Program-made: the position numbers and the translations under genes
NCBI GenBank assembly: GCA_037447655.1
Contig: JBBHKE010003061.1
Span: forward strand, 107,121 to 118,589
Direction: 5' to 3'
Source of the DNA: Zygnema cylindricum
Lineage: Eukaryota; Streptophyta; Zygnematophyceae; Zygnematales; Zygnemataceae
Length of the DNA stretch: 11,469 nt
Notes under the pieces: generated by a model
Databases searched by the model: none
Seen by the model: only the letters and a program-made list of their open reading frames with translations
Told to the model about the DNA's origin: nothing
Part shown: positions 1 through 7,944 of the stretch, in pieces
Layout: every line of letters starts with the position of its first letter
How positions within the stretch are numbered: position 1 is the first letter of the stretch

Positions 1-150
1 TCACCCTCTCCCTCACCCTCTCCCTCTCCCTCCCCTTTTCTCTCTCCCTCCCCCTCTCCCTCACCTGATCCCTTTCCCTTTCTCCCTTTCCCTCTCCTTC
101 TTCCTCCCCCTCTCTATTTTTCTCTCGCTCTCTTGTTTGTCTTTTTCTAG
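1..150 (+). other. Pyrimidine-rich 3' end of an upstream intron of the GT23-like gene
   Basis: Bases 1 to about 150 are almost pure C/T on the + strand, built on ccctct and tccctc units, and end in a strong acceptor (ctttttctag) at 141-150. The open frame continues in phase after this AG with SerThrTrpTrp, so this is read as the tail of an intron whose beginning is outside the window. The tract is far longer than a normal polypyrimidine tract and is effectively a microsatellite. Confidence 0.6.
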
Positions 151-1194
151 TCGACTTGGTGGCGGGCCCAGGCGATCCGCTACATGCTCCGATGGCCCTC
201 TAAAAAATTGTGTCACGCGACAAATCGAGTTCGACACGAAGTCTATGGAAGAAATGTCTCAAAAAAAGTCGTGGAGTCGATAAAACTACAGAGAGAAGCC
301 GTGAATTTCTCTCGACAGCTGGACGATTCGGAGGCAGATCTTCTAGATCAAATTCGCATTTCTGGAGGCTCGTTGGAGAGGTATAGTTGGAAAAATATGG
401 AGCCTTTTATCCCTCGACCGATTGTAAGTATTCACGTGAGACAGGGCGATAAAGGAGGAGAAATGCGACTTTTCTCTTTTCCGGCTTTTATGTATCTCGC
501 GGCGAGATTGCGACGACATGTCCCCGATATTAAATCGGTGTGGCTCAGCACAGAAATGCAGGTAAAACTGATGGAATTTTTGAAACTATTAGGCGTTTCA
601 CACAATTTTTGCTCACGTTTTCTGGACTGATGTACTTGAACGGTTGTCCTCTAAGAGAGTTATTACGTGATAGTTAATATTGATATGCTTTATGTCGGAT
701 TTCCATCATTCATGGAAGTTCTATCGGTTTTTGTACAAACAATTATTGTTCCTCTTTCCTCTCCTCTCCCCTCCTCTCCTCTCCTCTCCTATCCTATCCT
801 CTCCTTTCCTATCCTCTCCTATCCTCTCCTTCCGCATGTAAACTTTTGTTCCACAAAAATTGATTTAGTTGACTGATATGGTTAAAAAAAAAAAATCTTA
901 ATAACTTTGGCCGTGGGAACGCAGAGTGTAATTGATGAAACGAGTTCTTATCCAAACTGGAATTTTCTCTACACAAAGAATAAACGGACCGAGGGAGGGA
1001 TGGTAGAGTACGAAGCTTCTATTGGAATGGATCGACTAGTCACGTTAAGTTTTACAAATCTTCTCATAGCCGGAGAATGTGATTATTTTATTGGAGTATT
1101 GGGGTCGAATTGGAACCGACTTATTAATGAATTGCGTCTCACCAGTGGTAAACTGAGTGCAGGTATTTTAGCTCTAAACTACGATGAGTGGTAG
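151..1194 (+). CDS. GT23-like (alpha-1,6-fucosyltransferase-related) protein, 3' part, two exons
   Basis: This is the C-terminal 226 residues of a glycosyltransferase-like protein; the start lies upstream of the window. Exon A is 151-561 (acceptor ttttctag at 143-150, donor gtaaaa at 562) and exon B is 925-1194 (acceptor gcag at 921-924, stop TAG at 1192-1194). Both junctions are phase 0, and joining them gives a continuous sequence across STEMQ/SVIDET. Visible landmarks are WWRAQ at the exon A start, IHVRQGDK encoded near 430-453 (resembling the HVRxxDK nucleotide-sugar-binding motif of the FUT8/NodZ GT23 fold), WLSTEMQ, YPNW and GSNWNRLINELR near the C terminus. Family knowledge: GT23 enzymes transfer fucose from GDP-fucose in the Golgi. 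The acceptor here is unknown, and plant core fucose is normally alpha-1,3, so I do not claim FUT8 activity. The assignment rests on motif memory. A different GT-B fucosyltransferase-like family is possible. Confidence 0.62.
562..924 (+). other. Intron of the GT23-like gene containing a (TCCTC/TCCTAT)n pyrimidine repeat
   Basis: A 363-bp phase-0 intron with donor gtaaaa and acceptor cgcag. Bases 751-832 are a degenerate tandem array of tcctc and tcctat units, all pyrimidine on the + strand apart from the A of the variant unit. A poly-A run precedes the acceptor at about 885-896, so the polypyrimidine tract next to the AG is weak. A cttaataac stretch could serve as branch point. Confidence 0.55.
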
Positions 1195-1226
1195 TAAGTA
1201 GTATTATTGATAGATGAAATTTTGCG

Positions 1227-1238
1227 AATAAAAATAAA
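1227..1238 (+). promoter_or_regulatory. Candidate polyadenylation signal (two AATAAA) of the GT23-like gene
   Basis: Two AATAAA hexamers (1227-1232 and 1233-1238) lie about 33-44 bases after the stop codon, followed by T-rich DNA and TGTAAA near 1262 and 1335. Position and composition fit a plant polyadenylation region. The cleavage site cannot be placed. Confidence 0.4.
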
Positions 1239-2497
1239 GTTTTTAAAGAATTGAAGGATTTTGTAAACAGCTAAGTGCTAGTTTTGATTATCCTAAGAGG
1301 CTTTCTTTGTAGCTTATGAGAGGAGATTGGATTTTGTAAATAGTTTGTATATTTTATGGTAGTCTTTATAAATTTTAGTTCCGTCAGACTGTTGTTAGGA
1401 AAATATAATTTGAGATCGCAACACCAATTTTCGAGGGTGAAATAAAACATTCGTTATTATTATTAGTTAATTTTGGTCATTAACATGCAAGGAATTCAAC
1501 AAAATAACGACAGAAAAAAAAGAACACGATGAATTTGTCAATAAAAGTAATATTCACGCTGAGAATAATACAAAAGGGCTTCACCATCTATCAGTAGAGT
1601 TAGCGAAATATCAACATTGACACTTCATTATAATAACTACGGTAAACCATGTGATAACACGTGGTTATTATGAACCACTTACTACATTTGACGTCATAAA
1701 GACACTCACTTGCATTAAACTAATTAACCCGAAAAGCGATGAGCAATGTACCTTTCAAGAGAAGGTAAAGTGTGAAATACTTCTGTTGATGTCATGTCCA
1801 TATTTAAAACATTAGCGCATAATTCACCGTATTTCATACTAAAGAGGTGTAAGATAGACATAGTCCTCTAAGAGTCTTAGCCCACTATAATAACGCGTCA
1901 TTTTTTATCTATGGTCACAACCCACACCAGAAGGCAAATAAAATGTTGAAACAAAATCAAGTTCTTTTTTAAATCCTGTACATAAACAAGCGTTTCTTCC
2001 TAAGGTAAAAACTGATTAAATAATGGACCACGAGTAACAATAGAAGATGTTGGAAATTAACCCATCGAAAAAAAAATGCATCTCCTACTTTTGAGCTCGA
2101 GAAATGAAAAATATTCTCCATATTCTAACCTAAAGTCCTTCAAAAAATTATGCTAAAAACTTAAAACAGCGTGAGTTTTCATGCTTAGGCTTCCATTAGG
2201 AATTCGAGTACATGAGTTAAAAAAAAAAGCTATTTAACTTTTGTCACTTCTAACCTGAGTCGAACCATCAAAATTCACTATCATTATTTCACTTTACTTT
2301 TGAATATATTTCTACCCAGACCCAGTCTGAAACTTTACCACTTCAGATGATTATGAAAAGCTCCATTATTCAAAAATTCATCCTACTAATCCCCGTGAAA
2401 TAAAAAGATGCAGACTCGATTCTCAATCGTATTTCCCGTCAACGGGGAAATGAACTTTCCGATCTCTAATCTAACAATATCACATTCCAACATTCAC
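1239..2497. other. AT-rich spacer between two convergent genes
   Basis: About 1.26 kb with no convincing open frame on either strand. It separates the 3' end of the GT23-like gene from the 3' end of the TBL gene, so it holds both 3' untranslated regions. Small details are an imperfect hairpin around 1650-1668 (aaccatgtg / cacgtggtt), a TGACGTCA palindrome at 1690-1697, and a 7-bp-stem hairpin at 2431-2451 (atttccc / gggaaat), which lies 47-67 bases after the TBL stop on the transcribed strand. No complete transposon with target duplication was found. Confidence 0.5.
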
Positions 2498-5400
2498 TCA
2501 ACCGTAAGCAGTTAGTAACATTTGAAAAAGAAACTCGTTCCACGTGTCAATCGCTCCAGGAGTACACCAATGCAAACAATCTTGAGGTGGTCTTTTACCA
2601 TCTTTTGTCGTTTTCTGGACTTCTTTGCTTCTAAAAGTCCCCGGGTGGGCGTCAGCTCGAAGTTTTGAACTGGGAAAAATGTCCATTAACAAAATTTTAG
2701 ACGTGTTTCCAGGTCCACTGGACGCGACAAACTTTTCATAAACCTCTAGCTGATGTTTTAGCATCGTATCTCCGACGGGATTCGGTGTAACCTCATTTTC
2801 CTCTAACATCGTTGTTCTTTCTGAACACGATCCTCCAGTGTTCCACTCACCACCAGAATAATGATCGGGAGAATACGTCTGAAAAATTGTTAATCCTTTA
2901 TATTGAATTGCAACCTCTCGCATCACTGTCTCCGTTGCAATCCTATACGCTTCCGTATTTCCTAACGGATTCTCGATCTTCTGTTCCACTTTCGATAGAT
3001 GTCCTCCCACGAGCTTTCCTTGAAGAGAATAAAGTGCTGGTTTTGCCCACCAGTGACCTGATGTGATTACGACAACGTCCGAATCCGATACTCGAGAAAG
3101 CCACCGGTTGTCTATTGCGTCGAGCTGGAGTGACGTGACACCTGGTGAAGGCGCTACTTCATCTTCGTGAACCAGAAATGCCGACCACATTCTCGAAAGC
3201 GTCACGCCGCGCTTGCGAAATTTGTACCGTTGGATCAACTTGCTTCCCTTCATCACCGGGGATTCAACCTGCAGAAACTCCCAACGTAATGACGATCATT
3301 ACTAAAGGAACGTTTAGGAATGTGCTAAAGGTATCAGGTGCTTTCTCTCTCACCCTCTCCCTCTTCCTCTCCCCCTCCCTCCCTCCCCTCCCTCCCTTCC
3401 CCCCCTCGCCCTCCCTTCCACCCTCCCTTTCCCCCTCATGTCTATTAAAAGAAGTTTGTCCATACTAAAATAGTGGGTAACATGACCTTACTTTTCACTC
3501 GGAAGAGCTTGGTAGGGTCAATTGAAAATTCAAGGTATGGCAAGAACACAAACCTTACTAAGCATACAAATCAAAGACTCGAATTGGTTTCTCCCCACAG
3601 AGTCTCCGACAAATACGATGGTTCTCCCTTGCATAAGACGAAGAAACTCGTCGGCGTCAAATCGGGGCAAATCGCACATTTGGGGTTTCCATCGCCACGC
3701 CTCGTACCCTCTGTCGGGTCGACCGTTGTCACGGCAATTTTGGTGTTGGGAGATGTAAGGACACTCGGAGTCATAGTACGGGGGGAAGAGAGAGGACACC
3801 CACTTGCCTTGGAAAATGTCGCAACTTTTTTGGACTGAGCATTAGACAAATCGATAATATTAAGTGAGTTAGAATGGTTTAATAACTAGCTTGTTCGGCT
3901 GGTGGTCAAGACATCAACAGACGACAAAAATAATAATCAAGAGACCAATTCCGTAATAAGTAGACACCACCAACTAAACGATAAATTGTCCTCTTGTACA
4001 TCTAGGTTATAAGAAATGGATTGCAAAAATACACCGTGTATTGCTTTAGAGTAAAGAACTATATAGTGTGGGGTTCATATTAATGGCATCAATTTTTATT
4101 CAGTTCTGAATGACGTGGCTGATTTTGAACTAGAAAAAAACAATTAGCGTCGTTAGTAATTTTAGGTTCGAGGGGTACAATTTAGGGCAACCAATATAGT
4201 GTCATTGACGCTTATAACAATACACGGTGTAATGGAAGAATTCTATGATGCACCAAACAAATACAACCACTTTTAAAGATGTCTTCAACCAACTACGTAG
4301 AGTCCTGTCGTAATTAGTGTGTTATTTCTACCATGTTTAACAACATTCTCACAACAAAACTCATTTCATTTCGTGTTTGGGCTTTTCAAACCCGGTGCGA
4401 CTTAATGAATTCCGATAAACCACCCATTTTATGTTTACATCCATTATTTCTCTAACATTGTATAAACAAAATAATGACATGTCCATAGTTGTAATGAAAG
4501 TCGCTTTAGCTATTCACTTTTAGTTTTGAACTGGAAAAGCCATACTTATTTAAAATATCTTAATATAGTGTGGCCCAAACCCACTCTAACGATGGAAAGT
4601 GAAAACATCATCACACTAATGATACTAAAAGGTGTAAAGGAAAAGAAAAGGTCATTAGGTATTCGAAAAGAGACAGCCTTAGTATCACCTTTTAGAATAC
4701 CATGCCTGAACAAGTTGAAAATATCAACTTTTTATCCACAATAAGATAATACCTCTAAGAAGTTGGGTTTTTTAGGGTTACCGTACGGACTGCTTTAATG
4801 TGCACTCGCATAGAAATGGTTTAAACAGATCGGCAATTTGTTTAACATTTGTGACCTTCAAAATACAAAAAAATACAAAGAAAAAACACATAAAGCTGAT
4901 CTTTTCTGGACAAGAATATCAAAAAATCTTTGACCTCAGATCAAAATTTAGGTCAAATTCCGAAAACAGGCTTGCGGGTAAAAAATAAAATAAAAAGTTA
5001 AACACTCCATTTTTTAAAAGCTTAAAAAATTAACTTTTTCGACTAAGCGATTTAAACAGATCCTCAAAAAATAATACCAGCACTTGTGGTCAACGGTAGT
5101 AAAAGAAAGGGAAAAAAAAAACAAAAAACGGACACCTAATCTTTTTCCACATAATCTAAGAAAAAAGAGAGAAATTTTTCCAGTTTTAAAAAAACAAAAA
5201 ACAAACATTGAAACTAATCCACAAATATCCTCTTCTCACCTTTAATCACCTTTCCTCCATCTCCTCCCCATCCACCGCCGTCAGATATCCCTCCCTCCTC
5301 CTCCTCCCCCTCTCCCTCCACCCCCTCAGCTCCATTCTCTCTATCTTTCCTCCCTCTCCCTTCCATCCCTATCACTCCAACCATCTCTACACCCATCCCA

Positions 5401-5663
5401 CTCCCTCTCCCTTCCCTCTTCCAATCCCCCTTCCTCTCTCCTCCCACCCTCTTCTTGATATCTCCCTTCCTCTGAATCCCTCCTCTCATCTCACTTCTTC
5501 CCTCTCCCTCTCCCTCTCCCTTCCCCCAAGCTCCTAGTCCCGCCATAACCGCCAGTCCCCAGCAAGACGCCAGGAGAGCCGCGACAAACATGGCGTGCAT
5601 CAGTCCGTACTTGCGAATCGCCAAGAAGCGAATCGCGGGAGAGACGGACTGCGAGGAGCTCAT
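2498..5663 (-). CDS. TBL/DUF231 PC-esterase family protein (putative wall-polysaccharide O-acetyltransferase), three exons
   Basis: Proposed exons are 5663-5495, 3834-3554 and 3268-2498 (406 aa, usual TBL size). Exon 1 starts at ATG 5661-5663 and encodes a short N-terminal tail, IRK, a hydrophobic segment (about residues 21-44), then a Gly/Glu run, as in a type II Golgi signal anchor. It ends in phase 1 at donor gtgaga. Exon 2 follows acceptor taatgctcag and supplies the two missing bases. It reads CDIFQGKWV (61-69), HQNC (87-90), WRWKP (103-107), LPRFD (112-116) and the nucleophile motif FVGDSVGRNQFES with Ser135. Donor gtttgt at 3553 and acceptor ctgcag join in phase 0 to exon 3, which carries GHWW (222-225) and DCLHWC with Asp380 and His383, completing the Ser-Asp-His triad. 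Family members acetylate xylan, pectin or other wall glycans in the Golgi; the substrate here cannot be told. Exons 2 and 3 are secure. Attaching exon 1 across a 1.66-kb intron is inference from phase and topology. Confidence 0.82.
3269..3553 (-). other. TBL intron 2 with a long purine tract (pyrimidine on + strand)
   Basis: A 285-bp intron in phase 0 (donor gtttgt, acceptor ctgcag on the - strand). About 100 bases (3341-3437) are almost pure C/T on the + strand, so the pre-mRNA carries a G/A tract. The open frame at 3145-3468 on the + strand crosses the TBL exon and this tract and is not a gene. Confidence 0.65.
3835..5494 (-). other. TBL intron 1, repeat-rich and AT-rich
   Basis: A 1660-bp proposed intron between the signal-anchor exon and the TBL-domain exon. 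I found no further exon in it on the - strand. It contains a purine tract on the sense strand right after the donor (5228-5494), A-rich DNA with a hairpin at 5010-5029 (ttttttaa / ttaaaaaa, 4-base loop), and a 202-bp inverted-repeat element at 4030-4231 related to sequence in the PRORP intron. A small missed exon cannot be excluded. Confidence 0.5.
4030..4231. mobile_element. Candidate MITE with 14-bp perfect terminal inverted repeats
   Basis: tacaccgtgtattg at 4030-4043 and its exact reverse complement at 4218-4231 bound 202 bp with no coding capacity. No clear target-site duplication flanks it, so the true ends may differ. The left two thirds (4030 to about 4155) align with 9745 to about 9895 in PRORP intron 1, including shared attcagttctg and gaaaaaaacaattag blocks. 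This supports a dispersed repeat family, old in at least one of the two copies. Confidence 0.45.
5228..5528. repeat. Pyrimidine (+) / purine (-) microsatellite tract at the TBL exon 1/intron 1 border
   Basis: Roughly 300 bases of C/T-rich sequence on the + strand with tccctc, cctcct and ccctct units. On the TBL coding strand it is a G/A tract. Its edge encodes the Gly-Lys-Gly-Glu run at the end of exon 1 and contains the proposed donor gtgaga at 5494-5489. Long open frames on both strands here are products of low complexity. Confidence 0.8.
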
Positions 5664-5777
5664 CGCGGAAAAACGTTCGGAGACGAACGGAAAACGCGAC
5701 GAACTCGTACGCGCCAAGTTGTGCAGGGAATACCGTGGTAAACCGTACTGTGTAGTAAGGTACGGTAGAAGTATGAA

Positions 5778-5845
5778 GCATGGTACGGTATGGTATGGTA
5801 TGGTATGGTATGTTATGATATGGTATGTTATGGTATGGTATGGTA
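5778..5845. repeat. (TATGG)n pentanucleotide microsatellite
   Basis: About 12 tandem tatgg-type units with a few variants (tatgt, gatat), directly upstream of the TBL start and 13 bases from the left end of the hAT-type element. It probably lies in the TBL promoter or 5' leader. Confidence 0.85.
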
Positions 5846-5850
5846 AAGGC

Positions 5851-6687
5851 CTATTTAGTAGTGTTGTGTATCGGTAAGGATTTTCCGATAACCGATATGG
5901 GCCATTTTTCGGGGACCCGATAATCGATATATTGGTACAATATATCGCTATCGGTCTTATCGCCGATAAGTAGCCGATAATATCGGCTATTTATCGGCGA
6001 TAATGCCGATAACGATAACTATCGGCGATAACTGTACAGACCGTACAGATAAATGTACGGCCAATACATTCATATGTACGTCTTATTCCCCCGACAGCAG
6101 CCGGCATAATATATGTACGGCTTTAGTACGGCTCCAGTTAAAGTGATGTACCTTCCACATCCGACGTCGTGGCTTTGTCCCCTACTTTTTTGAGATCCAC
6201 TAAAAACCTGCCACGTGTCAATCCGTCGACTTTTTTGGCCAAAGCCGCCAAAAAAGCCATTCTGAGATGTCGGCGCTCACGCTGACCGTCCGCTCTTATT
6301 TAATCATTGAATTTCGTCCGTTCGATTCTAGCTGCGCGCATAATGTTATTCTGCATCCGTTGTACTTTGTGTCCGCCGTCTTTTTACCGTTTCATGATAA
6401 TCAGTTTATCGGTACAATTCCATACATTTTCGTCAAATTTATGTACAGTTAACCGCCCAAAAATTACTACAAAGTGCAACGTATTTTTTCGTCAAATTCC
6501 GTACATTTCCCGTAAAAGGCCGTACATTTCACGTAAATTTCGGTTCAGTTTACCGGACAGAAAGCATTCGGACAGAAAGTACAGAAAGTACAAATATATC
6601 GGGACCGCTGACCGTTCGATAACGATAACTATCGGTATCGGTGTTATCGCGATAAGTTTTTTACCGATACACAACACTACTATTTAG
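5851..6687. repeat. 8-bp target-site duplication ctatttag flanking the transposon
   Basis: ctatttag occurs at 5851-5858 and again at 6680-6687, immediately outside the 19-bp inverted repeats. A perfect 8-bp direct duplication is the signature of hAT-superfamily insertion. Only the two 8-base copies are the feature; the span between them is the element. Confidence 0.88.
5859..6679. mobile_element. Non-autonomous hAT-type DNA transposon, 821 bp
   Basis: The ends are tagtgttgtgtatcggtaa (5859-5877) and its exact reverse complement (6661-6679): a 19-bp perfect terminal inverted repeat inside a perfect 8-bp target duplication. Both subterminal regions are dense in tatcgg/ccgata motifs (5880-6030 and 6595-6660), the arrangement expected of hAT transposase-binding sites. 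Deeper in are opposed tgtacgg (6025-6130) and ccgtaca (6497-6530) motifs. A 10-bp-stem hairpin (cttttttggc / gccaaaaaag) sits at 6230-6256. Open frames inside are under 130 codons and show no transposase motif, so it must move with a transposase supplied elsewhere. It lies 196 bp upstream of the proposed TBL start codon and may affect that promoter. Perfect TIRs and duplication suggest a fairly recent insertion. Confidence 0.87.
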
Positions 6688-7000
6688 TATTTACATGTTC
6701 CAATCTCTTCGCAGACGCTCTGTTTTTTCTAACGGCTGTTTTTCAACCTTGTCTTTTCGAAACGAAAACTTGAAGCGCGGGAAACCACGAAGTTGAAGAG
6801 AAAGACAAAAGGAGCATGACGGGATATCTTACGTCAAAGACTTTTTGTCGGATTTCGGTGGATTCGCCTCCACCTTGTCAGAAGGAACACGGATTTTGCA
6901 ACGTGTGAAAATTTTGGTGGTCGTCCATCGTCCCACGAATCTAAATCATCCATGTGTAGCTGACTAGCCACCTTCCCGAGGTGGGTAGCCAAACACAGAG
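6688..7000. other. Spacer with short hairpins, no gene
   Basis: No coding sequence recognised. Small perfect stems include ccacct / aggtgg around 6969-6985 and a ggtgg / ccacc stem near 6860-6877. The sequence leads into the first copy of the triple repeat and may belong to the same, incompletely defined, repetitive element. Confidence 0.4.
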
Positions 7001-7150
7001 TCATAGCCTGTTCCCACCGAAAAAAAAATCACTTCCGCAACAGACGGACGTTCGAATAATGTACGGATTTCCGAGCACCGACTTTTTTGTTTTCGGAAAT
7101 TTTCGGAAAACCGTACAAACTAACTTCCTCAAAAAATTGGGGGATATTGA
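7001..7150 (+). repeat. Triple repeat, copy 1 (shortened)
   Basis: Begins tcatagcctgttcccaccg, passes through the block cacttccgcaacagacggac, then gtacggatttccgag (7061-7075) and its near-complement ttcggaaaaccgtac (7102-7116). Similarity to copies 2 and 3 fades after about 7135, so this copy lacks their last 60 or so bases. It is the most diverged of the three. Confidence 0.82.
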
Positions 7151-7156
7151 TAACGT

Positions 7157-7355
7157 GTTCCCACCGGAAAAAATTTCACTTCCGCAACGGACGGACGTTC
7201 AATAATGTACGGCTTTCCGAGCACCGACTTTGTAGATTTCGGAAGTTCTCGGAAAACCGTACAAACGAACTTCCTCAAAATATTGCGAGATATAGAAGTA
7301 GGGTAAAAGTCGCGTCTTTCTGTGAAACAGGTCAACGGTAATCCGAAAAGCTGAC
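7157..7355 (+). repeat. Triple repeat, copy 2
   Basis: About 199 bp, close to copy 3 (about nine bases in ten by eye). It runs from ttcccaccgg through the inverted pair gtacggctttccgag (7207-7221) and ctcggaaaaccgtac (7248-7262; 14 of 15 pair) to ccgaaaagctgac. Direct orientation relative to copies 1 and 3. The frames that cross it are not conserved and carry no recognisable domain. Confidence 0.85.
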
Positions 7356-7640
7356 GTAGCAAAAACAACATCCGAACGGCTATTTCGTTGTTTTCGCGCG
7401 AAAAATCTGCATGACTTTGAGCCACCGTCGTCGTCCTTCGAACATAGTAAATTTGAAAATCTGCAGGTTTGTTTTCGCGCCTTTGTCTGATGACGTCAAA
7501 GCGTATGACGTGTCATAAGACACCTTCGATCGGAGTTACGTGCCAGAAAATTGGTGTGAACGACACCCATTTTCCGATGAGTTTTCGGAAAATCATCGGA
7601 ATGGGCAAAAAGTTACAAATGCTCCGGTGGGAACGGGCTA
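7356..7640. other. Stretch between repeat copies 2 and 3, with bZIP-type sites
   Basis: No gene recognised. It contains a TGACGTCA palindrome (7491-7498) closely followed by TGACGTGTCA (7506-7515), both resembling plant bZIP/TGA sites, and an imperfect hairpin around 7567-7606 (cccattttccgatga / tcatcggaatggg). A regulatory role is speculative because the nearest start codon on the + strand is over 1.2 kb away. Confidence 0.3.
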
Positions 7641-7660
7641 TCATAGCCTATTCCCACCGG
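7624..7660. repeat. Cruciform-capable inverted repeat at the head of copy 3
   Basis: ccggtgggaa (7624-7633) pairs perfectly with ttcccaccgg (7651-7660), and inside it ggcta (7636-7640) pairs with tagcc (7644-7648). A weaker version (gaggtgggtagcc before tcatagcct and ttcccacc) precedes copy 1. The arms therefore seem to be part of the repeat unit. Confidence 0.75.
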
Positions 7661-7850
7661 AAAAAAAAAACACTTCCGCAACGGACGGACGTTCGAATAA
7701 TGTACGGCTTTCCGAGCACCGACTTTGTAGATTTCGGAAGTTCTCGGAAAGCCGTACAAATGACCTTGCTCAAAATATTGCGCTATGTAGAAGTAGGGTA
7801 AAAGTATCGTATTTCTGTGAATCAGACCAACGGTAACCCGAAAAGCTGAC
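7641..7850 (+). repeat. Triple repeat, copy 3
   Basis: About 210 bp with the fullest form of the unit. Its internal hairpin is perfect: gtacggctttccgag (7702-7716) against ctcggaaagccgtac (7743-7757), a 15-bp stem with a 26-base loop. The unit starts with tcatagcct, shared with copy 1, and ends with ccgaaaagctgac, shared with copy 2. A 285-bp single-copy stretch (7356-7640) separates it from copy 2. Confidence 0.85.
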
Positions 7851-7893
7851 TTTTGAAAACGGAAATCAAAATTTCGAAACGGAATGGCAAAAA

Positions 7894-7944
7894 GACGCGG
7901 CAAAAAAGACGCGGCAAACTTTGAAGGTCGCGGCAAACTTTGAA
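7894..7944. repeat. Short tandem repeats of a gacgcggcaaa unit
   Basis: gacgcggcaaa occurs at 7894-7904 and 7908-7918, and a variant gtcgcggcaaa follows at 7927-7937. The longer unit gacgcggcaaactttgaa (7908-7925) is nearly repeated at 7927-7944. This is a small local slippage array. Confidence 0.7.

Noticed and set aside
1480-2460. A transposon in the convergent spacer
   Set aside because: Several short inverted pairs exist, but none forms convincing ends with a target duplication; AT-rich DNA gives such pairs by chance.
3145-3468. Open frame of 107 codons on the + strand
   Set aside because: It runs antisense through TBL exon 3 and the C/T tract of TBL intron 2; the protein is mostly Pro/Ser/Leu low complexity.
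5208-5537. Open frame of 109 codons on the + strand rich in Ser, Pro, Leu
   Set aside because: Translation of the pyrimidine microsatellite; no domain and no codon structure.
5663-5717. Longer TBL N terminus starting at 5717
   Set aside because: The codon there is TTG; the first ATG in that frame is at 5663 and directly precedes the signal-anchor segment, so 5663 is preferred.
6267-6687. Open frames inside the hAT-type element as possible transposase remnants
   Set aside because: At most 126 codons, no hAT dimerisation or catalytic motif visible, and frames run through the subterminal repeats and the target duplication.
7001-7850. CRISPR-like array
   Set aside because: Only three copies, about 200 bp each, with uneven spacing and internal hairpins, in a eukaryotic context.
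7469-7936. Overlapping open frames on both strands over the triple repeat
   Set aside because: Frames differ between copies, and repeat copies do not preserve a common reading frame with a recognisable protein.
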